This document shows positions 24,978-34,307 of a stretch of DNA of 64,000 bases, in pieces. The notes under the pieces were generated by a model. That model did no database searches. It worked only from the letters and a program-made list of their open reading frames with translations, and was not told the origin of the DNA. This DNA comes from Bog-756 sp963769905 (GTDB lineage Bacteria; Actinomycetota; Acidimicrobiia; Acidimicrobiales; RAAP-2). A program made the translations under genes and the position numbers. Location of the stretch: the NCBI GenBank assembly GCA_963769905.1, contig CAVYNG010000002.1:1178001-1242000 (forward strand), read 5' to 3'. The first letter of the stretch is position 1. Each line of letters begins with the position of its first letter.

Positions 24978-26015
24978 ATGGCGACGTCTGGCGACTCGAG
25001 CGAGGGAGACGAAGGCGGTGTGAAGGAACCGACCGATCGCGAGCGCCCGGAGGAAGAGGAGGACCTCGGGCCCGACGAGCGCGAGCTCCTTGCCGCGTTC
25101 GACCGGCTGAGCCCGCAGGGCTCGCTGCAGTGGGGCTTCGACGACGCCCTGCGCCGGGTCGACCAGCCCGACATCGCCTCCGCGGCCGGCGCGGCTCCCT
25201 GGCACGGACTCCCTCCCGACCTCTGGGACCGGGGGCGATCGGCGAAGGTCGGCAAACGGTTCGTCGGTGACGTGGCGGGCGTGCTGGCGGATCTGCTCGC
25301 CTCGGACGCCCGCGCCGCGGCCGACGCGGCGGTCGCCGCAGTCAACGGCGACCGCTTCATCGCGACCTGGGACGCGCTCCGCTACCTGGCCGCGAGGGTC
25401 GAAGCGCTCGAGGCGCGCACCGACCCGATGGGGACGACGGCCGCGCTCGACCTTCCGGTACCGGATCTGACCGAATGGTCTCTGTCGGTCGGGTCGTGGT
25501 GCCGGCCGGCCCGGGGACGCACCACGATCGTCGCCGGCGAGCTGTGCGACGGCTCGGTGCTCGAGGCCCTCGCGGGAGCGGGGCGTACGGTGAGCGGCGT
25601 CGAACCGCGGGCCGCGTCGGTCTGGCGTGCCTTGGACGCGGCGCGGGTGGGGCGGAACGCACCCGACCTGGTGATCGACGAGGTCGCGGACCACCTCGCC
25701 TCCCTTCCCGACCGATCGGTTGCCGCGGTGGTACTCGCCGGTTGCGTCGACCGACTCGATCTCCCGGGGAAGGCGGGCCTGCTCGACGAGTCGGTTCGGG
25801 TGCTGGCCACCGGAGGATCGGTGGTCGTGCTCACCACCGACCAGGACGCCTTCGACCGTGCTCTCCCTCCGACGACACGCGACCTCCTGCCCGGCCGGCC
25901 GTTCCACCCCGAGACCTGGCTCCTGCTCTTGGATCGCGCGGGGGCGACGGAGGTCACCTGGCACCGGCCCGAGCGGTGCAGCGTGCACGCGGTGGTGGCG
26001 AGGTTCGAGCGGTGA
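24978..26015 (+). CDS. Degenerate methyltransferase-like protein
   Basis: A 345-residue paralogue of the product of 21515-22642. The first 40 residues are highly charged (Glu/Asp-rich), then a helical region. The methyltransferase-like domain has lost its SAM motif: the position of AECGTGS in the paralogue reads AGELCDGS here. Downstream similarity persists (VVLAGCVDRLDLPGK; GRPFHPETWLLLLDRAG against GRPLHPETWVHLLTERG). The ATG directly follows the previous stop. It may be a non-enzymatic partner of its paralogue, or use another cofactor; both are inference. Confidence 0.6.
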   Translation: MATSGDSSEGDEGGVKEPTDRERPEEEEDLGPDERELLAAFDRLSPQGSLQWGFDDALRRVDQPDIASAAGAAPWHGLPPDLWDRGRSAKVGKRFVGDVAGVLADLLASDARAAADAAVAAVNGDRFIATWDALRYLAARVEALEARTDPMGTTAALDLPVPDLTEWSLSVGSWCRPARGRTTIVAGELCDGSVLEALAGAGRTVSGVEPRAASVWRALDAARVGRNAPDLVIDEVADHLASLPDRSVAAVVLAGCVDRLDLPGKAGLLDESVRVLATGGSVVVLTTDQDAFDRALPPTTRDLLPGRPFHPETWLLLLDRAGATEVTWHRPERCSVHAVVARFER

Positions 26016-27115
26016 GCCGGACGGGTGGCATCCACCAGTTCGTCCCGATGCTCCATCGCTACGACGCGGTGGGGGAGCACGCGCGGCGGGTGCGCGACCT
26101 CCTCGTCGAGGCAGGGATCCCGTCGCGCATCTACGTCGAGATCCCCGACCCGGCGACCGCCGAGGAGACCGCCCCCTACCTGCGCTACGAGGCCGACACA
26201 GCCGAAGGCGACGTCCTCGTGTACCAATTCGCGACCCGTTCGGCCATCGCCGGCTGGCTCGCCACCCGGGCCGAGCCGGTGGTGGTCAACTACCACAGCA
26301 TCACCCCGCCCGAGTATTTCGGCCGGTGGAACGACCGGATCACGAGGCTGCAGGTGGGGGCCCTCTCCGAGTTGGCTCTGCTCGCCCCGAGAGCGGCCCT
26401 CGGTGTCGCCGTCTCCAACTTCGACGCGGCCGAGCTGCGCGCCGCGGGTTGCACACGGGTCGAGGTGATACCGGTGGCCAACGTGCGGGTGCCGCCGGTC
26501 GAGCCGGACCCCGCTCTGGTCGAAGAGGTGCGCGGCGCCCACCCGGGACCGGGGGCGCGATGGCTCTCGGTCGGGCGACTCGCCCCGAACAAGGCGCATC
26601 ACCGGACGATCGCCGCGCTGTTCGTGACCCGGGCGACCACCGATCCCGCCGCGACCCTCACCCTGGTCGGGTCGCCGACCGAACCCTCCTATGCGGCGGC
26701 CCTCGCCCGGTACGCGGCGCAGCTCGGGCTCGGCCACGCGGTCGACTTCGTCTCGGGCATCGACGAGGAGCGGCTCGCCGCCCACTACCGCGCCGCCCAC
26801 GTCCTCGTCATGCTCTCCGAGCACGAGGGGTACGGCGTCCCCCTGGTCGAGGCGATGGGACAAGGTTTGCCGATCGTCGTGGCCGACGAGGGCGCGGTGC
26901 GCGAGGTGGTCGGCGACGCGGCGGTCGTCCTCGCTTCGACCGGACCGCGGCACGTGGCAACCTCGGTCTCACGACTGCTCGGGGATGCGCCGGCGCGCGC
27001 CCGGCTGGCCGCGGCGGGCCGTGCCCGCTTCGACGAGCTCGAGCTGGCCGACGCGGGAGAACGGCTGGTCGCGGCGGTTCGCGCCCTCGGATCGCCGGTC
27101 TCCGTCACCGGGTAA
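26012..27115 (+). CDS. GT4-family glycosyltransferase (type A copy 2)
   Basis: A 367-residue GT-B enzyme, paralogous to the type A proteins at 22639 and 30094. It has IHQFVPMLHRYDAVGEHARR at the N-terminus, LSVGRLAPNKAHH in the nucleotide-binding domain, and the EX7E region EHEGYGVPLVEAMGQG. The GTG overlaps the upstream stop. It closes the first half of the glycan cluster. After a 52-base gap with a new promoter, clpP follows. Confidence 0.82.
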   Translation: MSRTGGIHQFVPMLHRYDAVGEHARRVRDLLVEAGIPSRIYVEIPDPATAEETAPYLRYEADTAEGDVLVYQFATRSAIAGWLATRAEPVVVNYHSITPPEYFGRWNDRITRLQVGALSELALLAPRAALGVAVSNFDAAELRAAGCTRVEVIPVANVRVPPVEPDPALVEEVRGAHPGPGARWLSVGRLAPNKAHHRTIAALFVTRATTDPAATLTLVGSPTEPSYAAALARYAAQLGLGHAVDFVSGIDEERLAAHYRAAHVLVMLSEHEGYGVPLVEAMGQGLPIVVADEGAVREVVGDAAVVLASTGPRHVATSVSRLLGDAPARARLAAAGRARFDELELADAGERLVAAVRALGSPVSVTG

Positions 27116-27154
27116 TCCACCCTGGCGTTGCGTCACCTCGCAGGCCCGACCAAG

Positions 27155-27160
27155 TAGGCT
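27155..27160 (+). promoter_or_regulatory. -10 box TAGGCT of a leaderless clpP transcript
   Basis: TAGGCT ends 7 bases before the ATG at 27168. A GTCACC at 27132-27137, 17 bases upstream, could serve as the -35. The position implies a leaderless mRNA for clpP, separate from the upstream glycosyltransferase operon. Confidence 0.5.
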
Positions 27161-27167
27161 CCCGGCC

Positions 27168-27818
27168 ATGGACGACTTGCGTCGGATGGGCGCGCACGCA
27201 CCAATCACCACCTCCGCACAACTGAGCCCCGAGGTCGGCCCGAGCTCGGACATCTTCCAGCGCCTGTTGAAGGAGCGGATCGTGTTCATCGGCTCGGCGA
27301 TCGACCAGAACACGGCCAACCTGGTCTGCTCCCAGCTGATCCTCCTCGAGGCCGAGAACACCGAGCGTGACATCGCGGTCTACATCAACTCGCCGGGCGG
27401 CTCGGTCACCGACGGGCTGGCCATCTACGACACCATGCAGTACGTGCGCTGCGACGTCCGTACCATCTGTGTGGGTCTGGCCGCCTCGATGGGCCAGTTC
27501 CTGCTCTGCGCGGGGACGCCCGGCAAACGCTTCGCCCTCCCGCACAGCCGCATCCTGATGCACCAGCCGTCGGGGCAGATGCAGGGCCAGGCATCCGACA
27601 TCGCCATCCAGGCCGAGCAGATCATCTACTTGAAGCGGATGATGGCCGAACGGATCGCCTTCCACACCGGCCAGACCGTCGAGCGCATCGAGGCCGACTC
27701 CGATCGAGACCGGTGGTTCACCGCCGAGGAAGCCCGTGAGTACGGCTTCATCGACGAAGTGATCCAGAAGGACGCGATGCAGGTCCCGTCGGCCGGGTCG
27801 GGGGCCGCCAACTCGTGA
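27168..27818 (+). CDS. clpP: ATP-dependent Clp protease proteolytic subunit
   Basis: A 216-residue ClpP. The catalytic triad is S107 (GLAASMGQ), H132 (MHQPSG) and D181 (DRDRWF), with spacing equal to E. coli ClpP. YINSPGGSV and LPHSRI are family signatures. ClpP forms a tetradecameric barrel degrading proteins fed by ClpX/ClpC. It is the only clp gene here; actinobacteria usually encode a clpP1-clpP2 pair next to clpX, so this one is out of its usual place. Its stop overlaps the start of the Wzm-like permease (GTGA), so it may be translated together with the polysaccharide exporter. Confidence 0.93.
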   Translation: MDDLRRMGAHAPITTSAQLSPEVGPSSDIFQRLLKERIVFIGSAIDQNTANLVCSQLILLEAENTERDIAVYINSPGGSVTDGLAIYDTMQYVRCDVRTICVGLAASMGQFLLCAGTPGKRFALPHSRILMHQPSGQMQGQASDIAIQAEQIIYLKRMMAERIAFHTGQTVERIEADSDRDRWFTAEEAREYGFIDEVIQKDAMQVPSAGSGAANS

Positions 27819-28831
27819 GCATCGGCGTCGAGAAGCCTCGATCGGCGGAGCCGGAGCGCCCTTCGACGATCGGCGGGAGCACCCGGTTCATGCCGGGCCA
27901 GAGCCACGACCGGATCACCGTCGTCAACGGAAAGGTCCAGCTCGGACAGAGGTTGAAGGACCTCTGGATCAATCGTGACCTGCTGATACTGCTGGTCCGG
28001 AGTGAGCTCAAGGTCAAGTACAAGGGCTCGGTGCTCGGCTACGCCTGGTCGATGCTCAACCCAGCCCTGGTGCTCGCCATCTACTACGTGGTGTTCAAGA
28101 TCATCGCCCGCAACCACCAGCCGAACTTCGCCATCTGGCTCTTCGCCGGCCTGATCGCCTGGAACCTGTTCAACGGTTCGGCGATGGGAGCCACAGGAGT
28201 CGTGGTCGGCAAGGCGGGCATCGTGAAGAAGGTGGCCTTCCCGCGCGAGCTGCTGGCCCTCTCGGTCGTGGGAGTCAACATCGTGCTCTTCGCCATCCAG
28301 GTGGTGGTGCTCGTCCTCGCTCTGCTCCTCTTCGGGATCAAACCGGATTTCACCTTCGTGGCCATCCTTCCGCTCGCTCTGGTGGCTCTCCTGGTCTTCA
28401 CCGGGGCACTCTCCATCTTCCTCTCGGCGGTCAACGTCTATCTGCGCGACACCCAGCACCTGACCGAAGTGCTGCTGATGGCGTGGTTCTGGTTCACCGC
28501 CATCGTCTACACCTACGGGACGATCTTCCTGTCCGGCCACAACAAGGACCACCCTTCGTTGAATTGGCTGCAGTACGTGTACCTGGTCAATCCGCTCACT
28601 CCGATCGTGATGACGTTCCAACGTGCCATCTACGGGATCACTCAGTACACGTATCTACAGCCCGGCTCTCCGCCCGGGACCAAGCCGACCGTGTACCACG
28701 TCCTCCCTACCTGGGGCGTGGGCACGTATGCCGGGATGATGGGTGCCGTGCTCGGCTTCGGGATCGTGCTGTTTCTGCTCGCGCTGGTGGTCTTCGGGCG
28801 GCTCGAGGGCAACTTCGCCGAGGAACTCTGA
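27815..28831 (+). CDS. ABC-2 type polysaccharide export permease (Wzm-like)
   Basis: A 338-residue protein with an approximately 60-residue cytoplasmic N-terminus and six hydrophobic segments. LVRSELKVKYKGSVLGYAWS and MLNPALVLAIYYVVF are characteristic of Wzm/RfbD/TagG permeases, and YLRDTQHL is the conserved loop before the later helices. It works with the ATPase encoded next to export a finished, lipid-linked polysaccharide across the cytoplasmic membrane. The GTG start overlaps the clpP stop. Confidence 0.88.
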   Translation: MSIGVEKPRSAEPERPSTIGGSTRFMPGQSHDRITVVNGKVQLGQRLKDLWINRDLLILLVRSELKVKYKGSVLGYAWSMLNPALVLAIYYVVFKIIARNHQPNFAIWLFAGLIAWNLFNGSAMGATGVVVGKAGIVKKVAFPRELLALSVVGVNIVLFAIQVVVLVLALLLFGIKPDFTFVAILPLALVALLVFTGALSIFLSAVNVYLRDTQHLTEVLLMAWFWFTAIVYTYGTIFLSGHNKDHPSLNWLQYVYLVNPLTPIVMTFQRAIYGITQYTYLQPGSPPGTKPTVYHVLPTWGVGTYAGMMGAVLGFGIVLFLLALVVFGRLEGNFAEEL

Positions 28832-28834
28832 CCG

Positions 28835-30097
28835 ATGGGTGTCGCCATCGAGGTGCAGGGAATCTCCAAGCAGTTCCGCCTCTACAACGAGAAGCACACG
28901 TCGTTGAAGGAGCGGGTCATCCATGGCGGCAAGATGCCCTACGTCCCGTTCTGGGCGTTGCGCGACGTGAACGTCGAGATCAACCAAGGCGAGACCTTCG
29001 GGATCCTCGGCCGCAACGGCTCCGGCAAGTCCACCCTCCTCAAGTGCATCGCGGGGATCCTCAAGCCGACCTCGGGCGAGATTCGGGTCCGCGGCAGTCT
29101 CGCCGCGATGCTCGAGCTCGGCGCCGGGTTCCAACCGGACCTCTCCGGACGCGACAACATCTTTCTCAACGGATCGCTGCTCGGGCTGCCGCGGGCAGAG
29201 ATCGAGAAGCGCTTCGACGACATCGTGGCCTTCGCCGAGCTCGAGGACTTCATCGACAACCAGGTCAAGTTCTACTCCTCGGGCATGTATGTGCGCCTCG
29301 GGTTCGCCGTCGCGGTGAACGTCGAGCCCGACGTCCTTCTCGTCGACGAGGTACTGGCCGTCGGGGACGCCGCGTTCCAGCGCAAGTGTCTCGATCACGT
29401 GAAGAGGTTCCAGCGGGAGGGGCGGACAATCGTCGTGGTCAGCCACGGTGCCGACACCATCCGCCAGAACTGCGGGCGGGCGATGGTCATCAACCACGGT
29501 GAAGTCATTTCAGTCGACGAGCCGGGCGAAGCCATCAGGGTGTACCTCGCCGATCTGCTGGGCGTCGGAACGGGCGGCGCCGCGAAGTCCGGTCAGCCCA
29601 GTGGCAATGCGCTGGTGATCGGCACGGTGCGGGCCGAGCACGGCGGCGACGGCGCGCGCGCCCACATGTACCCGGGGGAGTCGCTCACCGTGATCGTGGA
29701 CCTCGACAGCCTGGCTGCGGTGGACGATGCGATGGCCACCATCGCGATCTACGACGACAAGAACGAGGTGGTCTTCGCCTCCGACCCCGACGATCCGGCC
29801 TGCGCGATGGAGGTGCCCGAAGGAGGCGGCACCTTGCGCTTCCACTTTCCCGAGGTTCCGCTGCTGGACGGCACCTACTCGGTCAGTGTCGGGGTCCGCA
29901 GCGCGATGACGACGACCATCTTCGATTGGCAGGACCAGGTCACCAAGTTCGAGGTGGCCAACCCCGGACGCTCCACCGGACGGGTGCGGCTCCCTCTCGA
30001 CGTGAGCTTCCGCCGGCGCTCGACCGGCCTGACCGGCGAGGTGCCGGCGGTGAGCGCCTTCGGCCCGCTCGCCGGCTGGGAAGAAAGCGCTTCGTGA
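28835..30097 (+). CDS. ABC polysaccharide export ATPase with C-terminal glycan-binding domain (Wzt-like)
   Basis: A 420-residue protein. Residues about 1-245 are the ATPase: Walker A GRNGSGKST (about 59-67), signature YSSGMYVRLGFA (the variant C-loop typical of Wzt/TagH), Walker B VLLVDEVLAVGD. Residues about 260-400 form a beta-rich domain (YPGESLTVIVDLDSL, LLDGTYSVSVGV) corresponding to Wzt-C, which in O-antigen systems recognises the capped end of the glycan. A terminal methyl or similar cap made by the cluster's methyltransferase would fit. It overlaps the next GT4 gene by four bases. Confidence 0.9.
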   Translation: MGVAIEVQGISKQFRLYNEKHTSLKERVIHGGKMPYVPFWALRDVNVEINQGETFGILGRNGSGKSTLLKCIAGILKPTSGEIRVRGSLAAMLELGAGFQPDLSGRDNIFLNGSLLGLPRAEIEKRFDDIVAFAELEDFIDNQVKFYSSGMYVRLGFAVAVNVEPDVLLVDEVLAVGDAAFQRKCLDHVKRFQREGRTIVVVSHGADTIRQNCGRAMVINHGEVISVDEPGEAIRVYLADLLGVGTGGAAKSGQPSGNALVIGTVRAEHGGDGARAHMYPGESLTVIVDLDSLAAVDDAMATIAIYDDKNEVVFASDPDDPACAMEVPEGGGTLRFHFPEVPLLDGTYSVSVGVRSAMTTTIFDWQDQVTKFEVANPGRSTGRVRLPLDVSFRRRSTGLTGEVPAVSAFGPLAGWEESAS

Positions 30098-31182
30098 CCG
30101 TCGGGCGCATCGACCAGGTCATCCCCACACTCGCCAGCCGCGACGCCATCGGAGGCCACGTCGTCCGGCTCCGCGACCTGCTCCGGTCTCGCGGCTACCG
30201 CTCGGACATCTTCTACGGCAACGCGAGCGCGGACCGCCTCGACCACGGCTTGCCGGTGAGCAGGATCGGCGACCGGCCTTCTGCGGATCGTGTCCTCCTC
30301 TATCAATTGTCGATCGGGAGCGGAGTGGCGGACATCTTCCGCGAGCGTGACGAGCGCAAGTTCGTGAACTACCACAACATCACTCCGGCGGACCTGCTCG
30401 AGGCATGGGTGCCCGAGGTCGGCGAGGAGGTCCGCTGGGGGCGCTCCCAGCTGCGCGACCTCGCACCGGTCACCGAGTTCGCCATCGCCGACTCGCACTT
30501 CAACGAGCTCGAGCTGCAGGCGGCGGGATATCGATCGACTGCCACCGTGCCGCTCCTGATCGACCTCGACAGCTTCGCCGGCTCGCCGGACCCCGCGACC
30601 GCGGACCGGCTCGAGCGTGACAAGTCCTCGGGGGGGATCGACCTGCTCTTCGTCGGAAAGGTCTCGCCGCACAAGGGACAGCACGACCTGGTCAAGGCCC
30701 TCGCGGCCTACCGCCGGGTCTACGACCCCCACGCCCGGCTGCGCCTGGTCGGCGGTGCGATCAGCGAGGGGTACCAGACCGCGCTCGAACGATTCGCCGA
30801 CGAGCTCGGTCTGCTCGATGCGATCGACATCGCCGGCTCGGTGAGTCACGAGGAACTGATCGCCTACTACGCCGCCTCGGACGCGTTCGTCTGCCTCTCC
30901 AACCACGAGGGGTTCTGTGTCCCGCTGCTCGAGGCGATGTACCACCAGCTGCCGATCGTCGCGCACACCACCACCGCGGTCCCCGAGACGATCCAAGGCG
31001 CCGGCCTGGTCCTTCCCGACAAGGACCCCGCGCGGGTGGCCGCGGCCCTCCACCGGGTCGTCGTCGACGAGCGGCTCCGGGCGGCACTGGCCCGGGCTGC
31101 CTCCGAGCGGGTGGCCTCCTTCGCCCTGCCACGCGTGCAGCAGGGGTTCGCCTCCGCGCTCGAGGGCGCGCTCGCCGCGTGA
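30094..31182 (+). CDS. GT4-family glycosyltransferase (type A copy 3)
   Basis: A 362-residue GT-B enzyme with IDQVIPTLASRDAIGGH, the binding segment FVGKVSPHKGQHDLVK and the EX7E region NHEGFCVPLLEAMYHQ, followed by TTAVPET. It is closest to the type A enzyme at 22639 (shared VNYHNIT-like segment and GFC motif). The GTG overlaps the Wzt stop. With the type B enzyme that follows it repeats the A-B order of 22639-24977. Confidence 0.82.
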   Translation: MTVGRIDQVIPTLASRDAIGGHVVRLRDLLRSRGYRSDIFYGNASADRLDHGLPVSRIGDRPSADRVLLYQLSIGSGVADIFRERDERKFVNYHNITPADLLEAWVPEVGEEVRWGRSQLRDLAPVTEFAIADSHFNELELQAAGYRSTATVPLLIDLDSFAGSPDPATADRLERDKSSGGIDLLFVGKVSPHKGQHDLVKALAAYRRVYDPHARLRLVGGAISEGYQTALERFADELGLLDAIDIAGSVSHEELIAYYAASDAFVCLSNHEGFCVPLLEAMYHQLPIVAHTTTAVPETIQGAGLVLPDKDPARVAAALHRVVVDERLRAALARAASERVASFALPRVQQGFASALEGALAA

Positions 31183-31213
31183 GGTCGACGGCGGACGGCC
31201 GTCGCCCGACTCG

Positions 31214-32401
31214 ATGAAACTGACCTTCGTCCTGCCCCGCTACGGACCGTCCATCGTCGGTGGCGCAGAGACGGCGGCCCGTCTCTTGGCCGAGCACCTC
31301 GCCGCCCGGGACGGATGGGAGGTCGAGGTGCTCACCAGCTGCGCGGACGACTTCGTGACCTGGGCCGACGTCCATCCTGCCGGTGAGGAGCAGATCGGCG
31401 GCGTCTCGGTGGTGCGGTTCGCGTCCGAGCGCGGTCGCGATCCGTCGTTCCACCCGTTCTCGGCGGGCCTGCTCTCGGCGCCCGAGCGCGCGACCCTGTG
31501 GGAAGCCGAGCAATGGATCGATCTCCAGGGCCCGGTCGTCCCCGCCATGGTCGAGGCGGCGGTCTCGACCGACGCCGACGTACTCGTCTTCTATCCGTAT
31601 CTCTACTACCCGACGGTGCGGGTGATCGACCAGGTGAAGCAGCCGACCATCCTCCACCCCGCGGCCCACGACGAGCCCGCTCTCCGCCTCCCGGTCTTCC
31701 CGAGGGTGTTCGCCGCCGCGCACGGACTGGTCTTCCAGACCGAGGCCGAGCGCGATCTGGTGGAGGGGCTCTTCCCGGTGGCGACCCACCGCCAGATCCT
31801 GCTCGGGCTCGGAGTGGACGACCCCGACTGCCGACCCGGACGTGGGGCAGCCGCTTCGGGCTCCGCTCACGCCGGGGACCCTCCCTACCTGCTCTGCCTC
31901 GGGCGGGTGGAATCGAAGAAGGGGACCTCGTTGCTCGCGTCGTTGTTCGCCCGGTACAAGGAACGTCGAGGCGGACCACTCAGGCTGGTGCTCGCCGGTC
32001 CGATCGTCGAGGCACCCGAGGTGCACCCCGACGTCGACCTGGTCGGACCGGTGCCCGAGGACGAGAAGTGGGCCCTCCTCGAGGGCGCGGTCGCCCTCGT
32101 CGCGCCGTCGCCCTGGGAGGCGTTCTCACTGGTGGTGGCCGAAGCCTGGAGCGCCCGCACCCCGGTGATGGTCAACGCCCAGTGCGCGGCCACCGTCGAG
32201 CACTGTCGCCGGTCGGGCGGCGGATTGCTCTTCGGCGGCTACGGCGAGTTCGAGGTCGGGGTGGACCTGCTGTCGGCGAACGCCGGGGCACGGCGGTCGC
32301 TCGGAGAACGGGGACGCGCCTACGTCGACCGACGGTTCCGGTGGCCGCTCGTCGTCGACCGGTATGCGGCCTTCGTCGAGGCGGTGGTCGGCGCCGCCTA
32401 G
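31214..32401 (+). CDS. GT4-family glycosyltransferase (type B copy 2)
   Basis: A 395-residue GT-B enzyme beginning MKLTFVLPRYGPSIVGGAET, paralogous to 23730-24977. The nucleotide-sugar domain has YLLCLGRVESKKG and the EX7E region PWEAFSLVVAEAW, then AATVEHCRRSGGG. Its end overlaps the convergent membrane-protein gene by four bases. The start ATG at 31214 lies 31 bases after the type A stop. Confidence 0.82.
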   Translation: MKLTFVLPRYGPSIVGGAETAARLLAEHLAARDGWEVEVLTSCADDFVTWADVHPAGEEQIGGVSVVRFASERGRDPSFHPFSAGLLSAPERATLWEAEQWIDLQGPVVPAMVEAAVSTDADVLVFYPYLYYPTVRVIDQVKQPTILHPAAHDEPALRLPVFPRVFAAAHGLVFQTEAERDLVEGLFPVATHRQILLGLGVDDPDCRPGRGAAASGSAHAGDPPYLLCLGRVESKKGTSLLASLFARYKERRGGPLRLVLAGPIVEAPEVHPDVDLVGPVPEDEKWALLEGAVALVAPSPWEAFSLVVAEAWSARTPVMVNAQCAATVEHCRRSGGGLLFGGYGEFEVGVDLLSANAGARRSLGERGRAYVDRRFRWPLVVDRYAAFVEAVVGAA

Positions 32402-34197
32402 GGGATGATCCCGGTGCCGAGCGGGCGCGGACCGGCCGTCGAGACGATCTGTACCCCGAGCAGGGAGACGCCGGGAAGGATCTTGAACACGCGGTAGCCA
32501 CCGATGGGCCGGGGGGTGGCGACCGGCAGCGCGTCTCCTTCCGCTGCGAGCGACGAGACCCCGTCGAGCGCGGGCGATGCGACGAGGAACACCGATCCGG
32601 CCGGTCCGACCGCGACCGTGTGGCCCGACGCGTAGTAGAGCGAGCCGTGCAGCTCGTTGTACTGGACGCTCCCCGGCGCGACCAGCGCGACGCGGTCTGC
32701 GGGCAGTGCCCAACCCGCGTTGCGGTAGATCGCGTCGCCACCGTCGACGGTGTCGAAGACGATCACGTCCGAGGTGCGGTCGACCGCCGGACCGAGCCCG
32801 ATCAGGGCCGCGTCGATCGCGTCGGCCGAACGGATGGCGGAGCGGGTATCGGCGTAAGGGGCCTGGTAGCGGGGCTGGACCAGCCACAGAGCACCCGAGC
32901 TCCGCACCCAGGTCGCCGGCAGCACGTCGTCACCTGCGAGGAACCGCTGCGCGCCGAGCACGACGACGACCGCTACGCCGAGCGAGGCGACCGCCAGCCA
33001 GGGGAGCGAGACCCGGCGTCGTCGTACCGTCCGCCGAGCCCCGCGCCGGCGGTGCGTGTCGGGCAAGGTTCCGGTGAGGGCGCCGAGCGGGAGCAACAAC
33101 GCGATCACCGCTGCCGGAAGGTAGGCGAGGAGGTAACCCCCCTTGGCGAATTGCACGAGGGCGACGAGGAGGATCGGCGGCACGAGCGCGGCGCCGAGGA
33201 CGGCGGCTCTCGACTGGTACCAGGGTCGCGGTCCGTCCGCTTCTTCGTCCGAGGTCGTGGCACCCGCTCCGGCGGGCGATCGGACGGCCCGGACCGCGAG
33301 CACGACACCGGCGAGCACCGCCAGCAGCGCGAGCGGTGCGAGCGCGACCGCCGTGTACCCGGCGAACGTGCCGAGATTGGTCGCGCCGTTCGGTGCATGG
33401 TCGAGGACCGAGGTGGCCTGTGCCGCGCCGGTGGCTTCGATGCGGGTGGCGTGCACCCACGTGGCAAAGCCGCCGGGCTGGGTCGCCACCATCGGGACGA
33501 ACCAGATCGCGACCGAGACGAGAGCCGCGCCGACGGTCGCGGCGAGAAGGCGCCAGGTCCGCGTCGAGGACACCACCGGCACGAGCGCGAGGAGCGCGAA
33601 CGACTGCACGATCGACTGCCGGAACCCGGCGAGCAGCCCGACGGCGGCGACAGCCGCGACGCCGTGCCAGCTGGCGGGCCGCGCCCGCCAGGCGAGCACG
33701 ATCAGCAAGGAGCAGGCGAGAAGATCGAAGGAATAGGTCGCGACGACCGATCCGCTGAACCAGGCGAACGGCGAGGTGGCGACGACCGCGCCGGCCGCCA
33801 GGCCGACCCACGGCCCCCCGAGGTCACGGCCCGCCACCACGGTGAGCCCGGCGGCGGCGCCCGATGCGAGCGCCGCCACCACCACGAGGGCGCGCACCGT
33901 TCCGAGGCCGGTGAGGTGGGAGAGCGCCCGTCCGGACTCGACATAGAGCCAGTACCCGGGCGGCTGCGGCTGACCGTGGGTCACGTCGAAGTGGCCGGTC
34001 GCCAGGGCGTACTGGGCCGAGTCCCAGTCGGTCGGCCCGGTCGCCGCGGTGAGCAGGCGGAGCACCAAGGCGACCACGCCCACAGCGCTCGGAGCGACCC
34101 ACGGCCTCGCTCGCGCCCGGTGCCGGGAGGTGACCTCTGTCCGGGTCGCCGCTGCATCGGGGCTGGCCACCAGCACCGTGGACCGGTCGAGTGCCAT
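32398..34197 (-). CDS. Polytopic membrane protein, GT-C glycosyltransferase-like
   Basis: A 599-residue protein with about ten hydrophobic segments (residues about 30-420) and a C-terminal soluble region of about 170 residues. The first external loop holds acidic DWDSAQYALA and HGQPQPPGYWLYV, the pattern of polyprenyl-phosphate-sugar-dependent GT-C transferases, in which an Asp of that loop is catalytic. Such enzymes add sugars to glycans or proteins outside the membrane. It is convergent with the GT cluster and divergent from the secreted repeat protein, so it could glycosylate either product. The assignment is by topology and loop motif only. Confidence 0.6.
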   Translation of the reverse strand: MALDRSTVLVASPDAAATRTEVTSRHRARARPWVAPSAVGVVALVLRLLTAATGPTDWDSAQYALATGHFDVTHGQPQPPGYWLYVESGRALSHLTGLGTVRALVVVAALASGAAAGLTVVAGRDLGGPWVGLAAGAVVATSPFAWFSGSVVATYSFDLLACSLLIVLAWRARPASWHGVAAVAAVGLLAGFRQSIVQSFALLALVPVVSSTRTWRLLAATVGAALVSVAIWFVPMVATQPGGFATWVHATRIEATGAAQATSVLDHAPNGATNLGTFAGYTAVALAPLALLAVLAGVVLAVRAVRSPAGAGATTSDEEADGPRPWYQSRAAVLGAALVPPILLVALVQFAKGGYLLAYLPAAVIALLLPLGALTGTLPDTHRRRGARRTVRRRRVSLPWLAVASLGVAVVVVLGAQRFLAGDDVLPATWVRSSGALWLVQPRYQAPYADTRSAIRSADAIDAALIGLGPAVDRTSDVIVFDTVDGGDAIYRNAGWALPADRVALVAPGSVQYNELHGSLYYASGHTVAVGPAGSVFLVASPALDGVSSLAAEGDALPVATPRPIGGYRVFKILPGVSLLGVQIVSTAGPRPLGTGIIP

Positions 34198-34307
34198 GGC
34201 TCAGGGTACCGGGGCCGGTCGGTGACGGAGCCGCATACCGGGTCGCGCCCGACCGGCGCGGCCTGGCGTCGGGCCGGTTCCCATCCGGGGTTCAGTTCCT
34301 CGGATCT

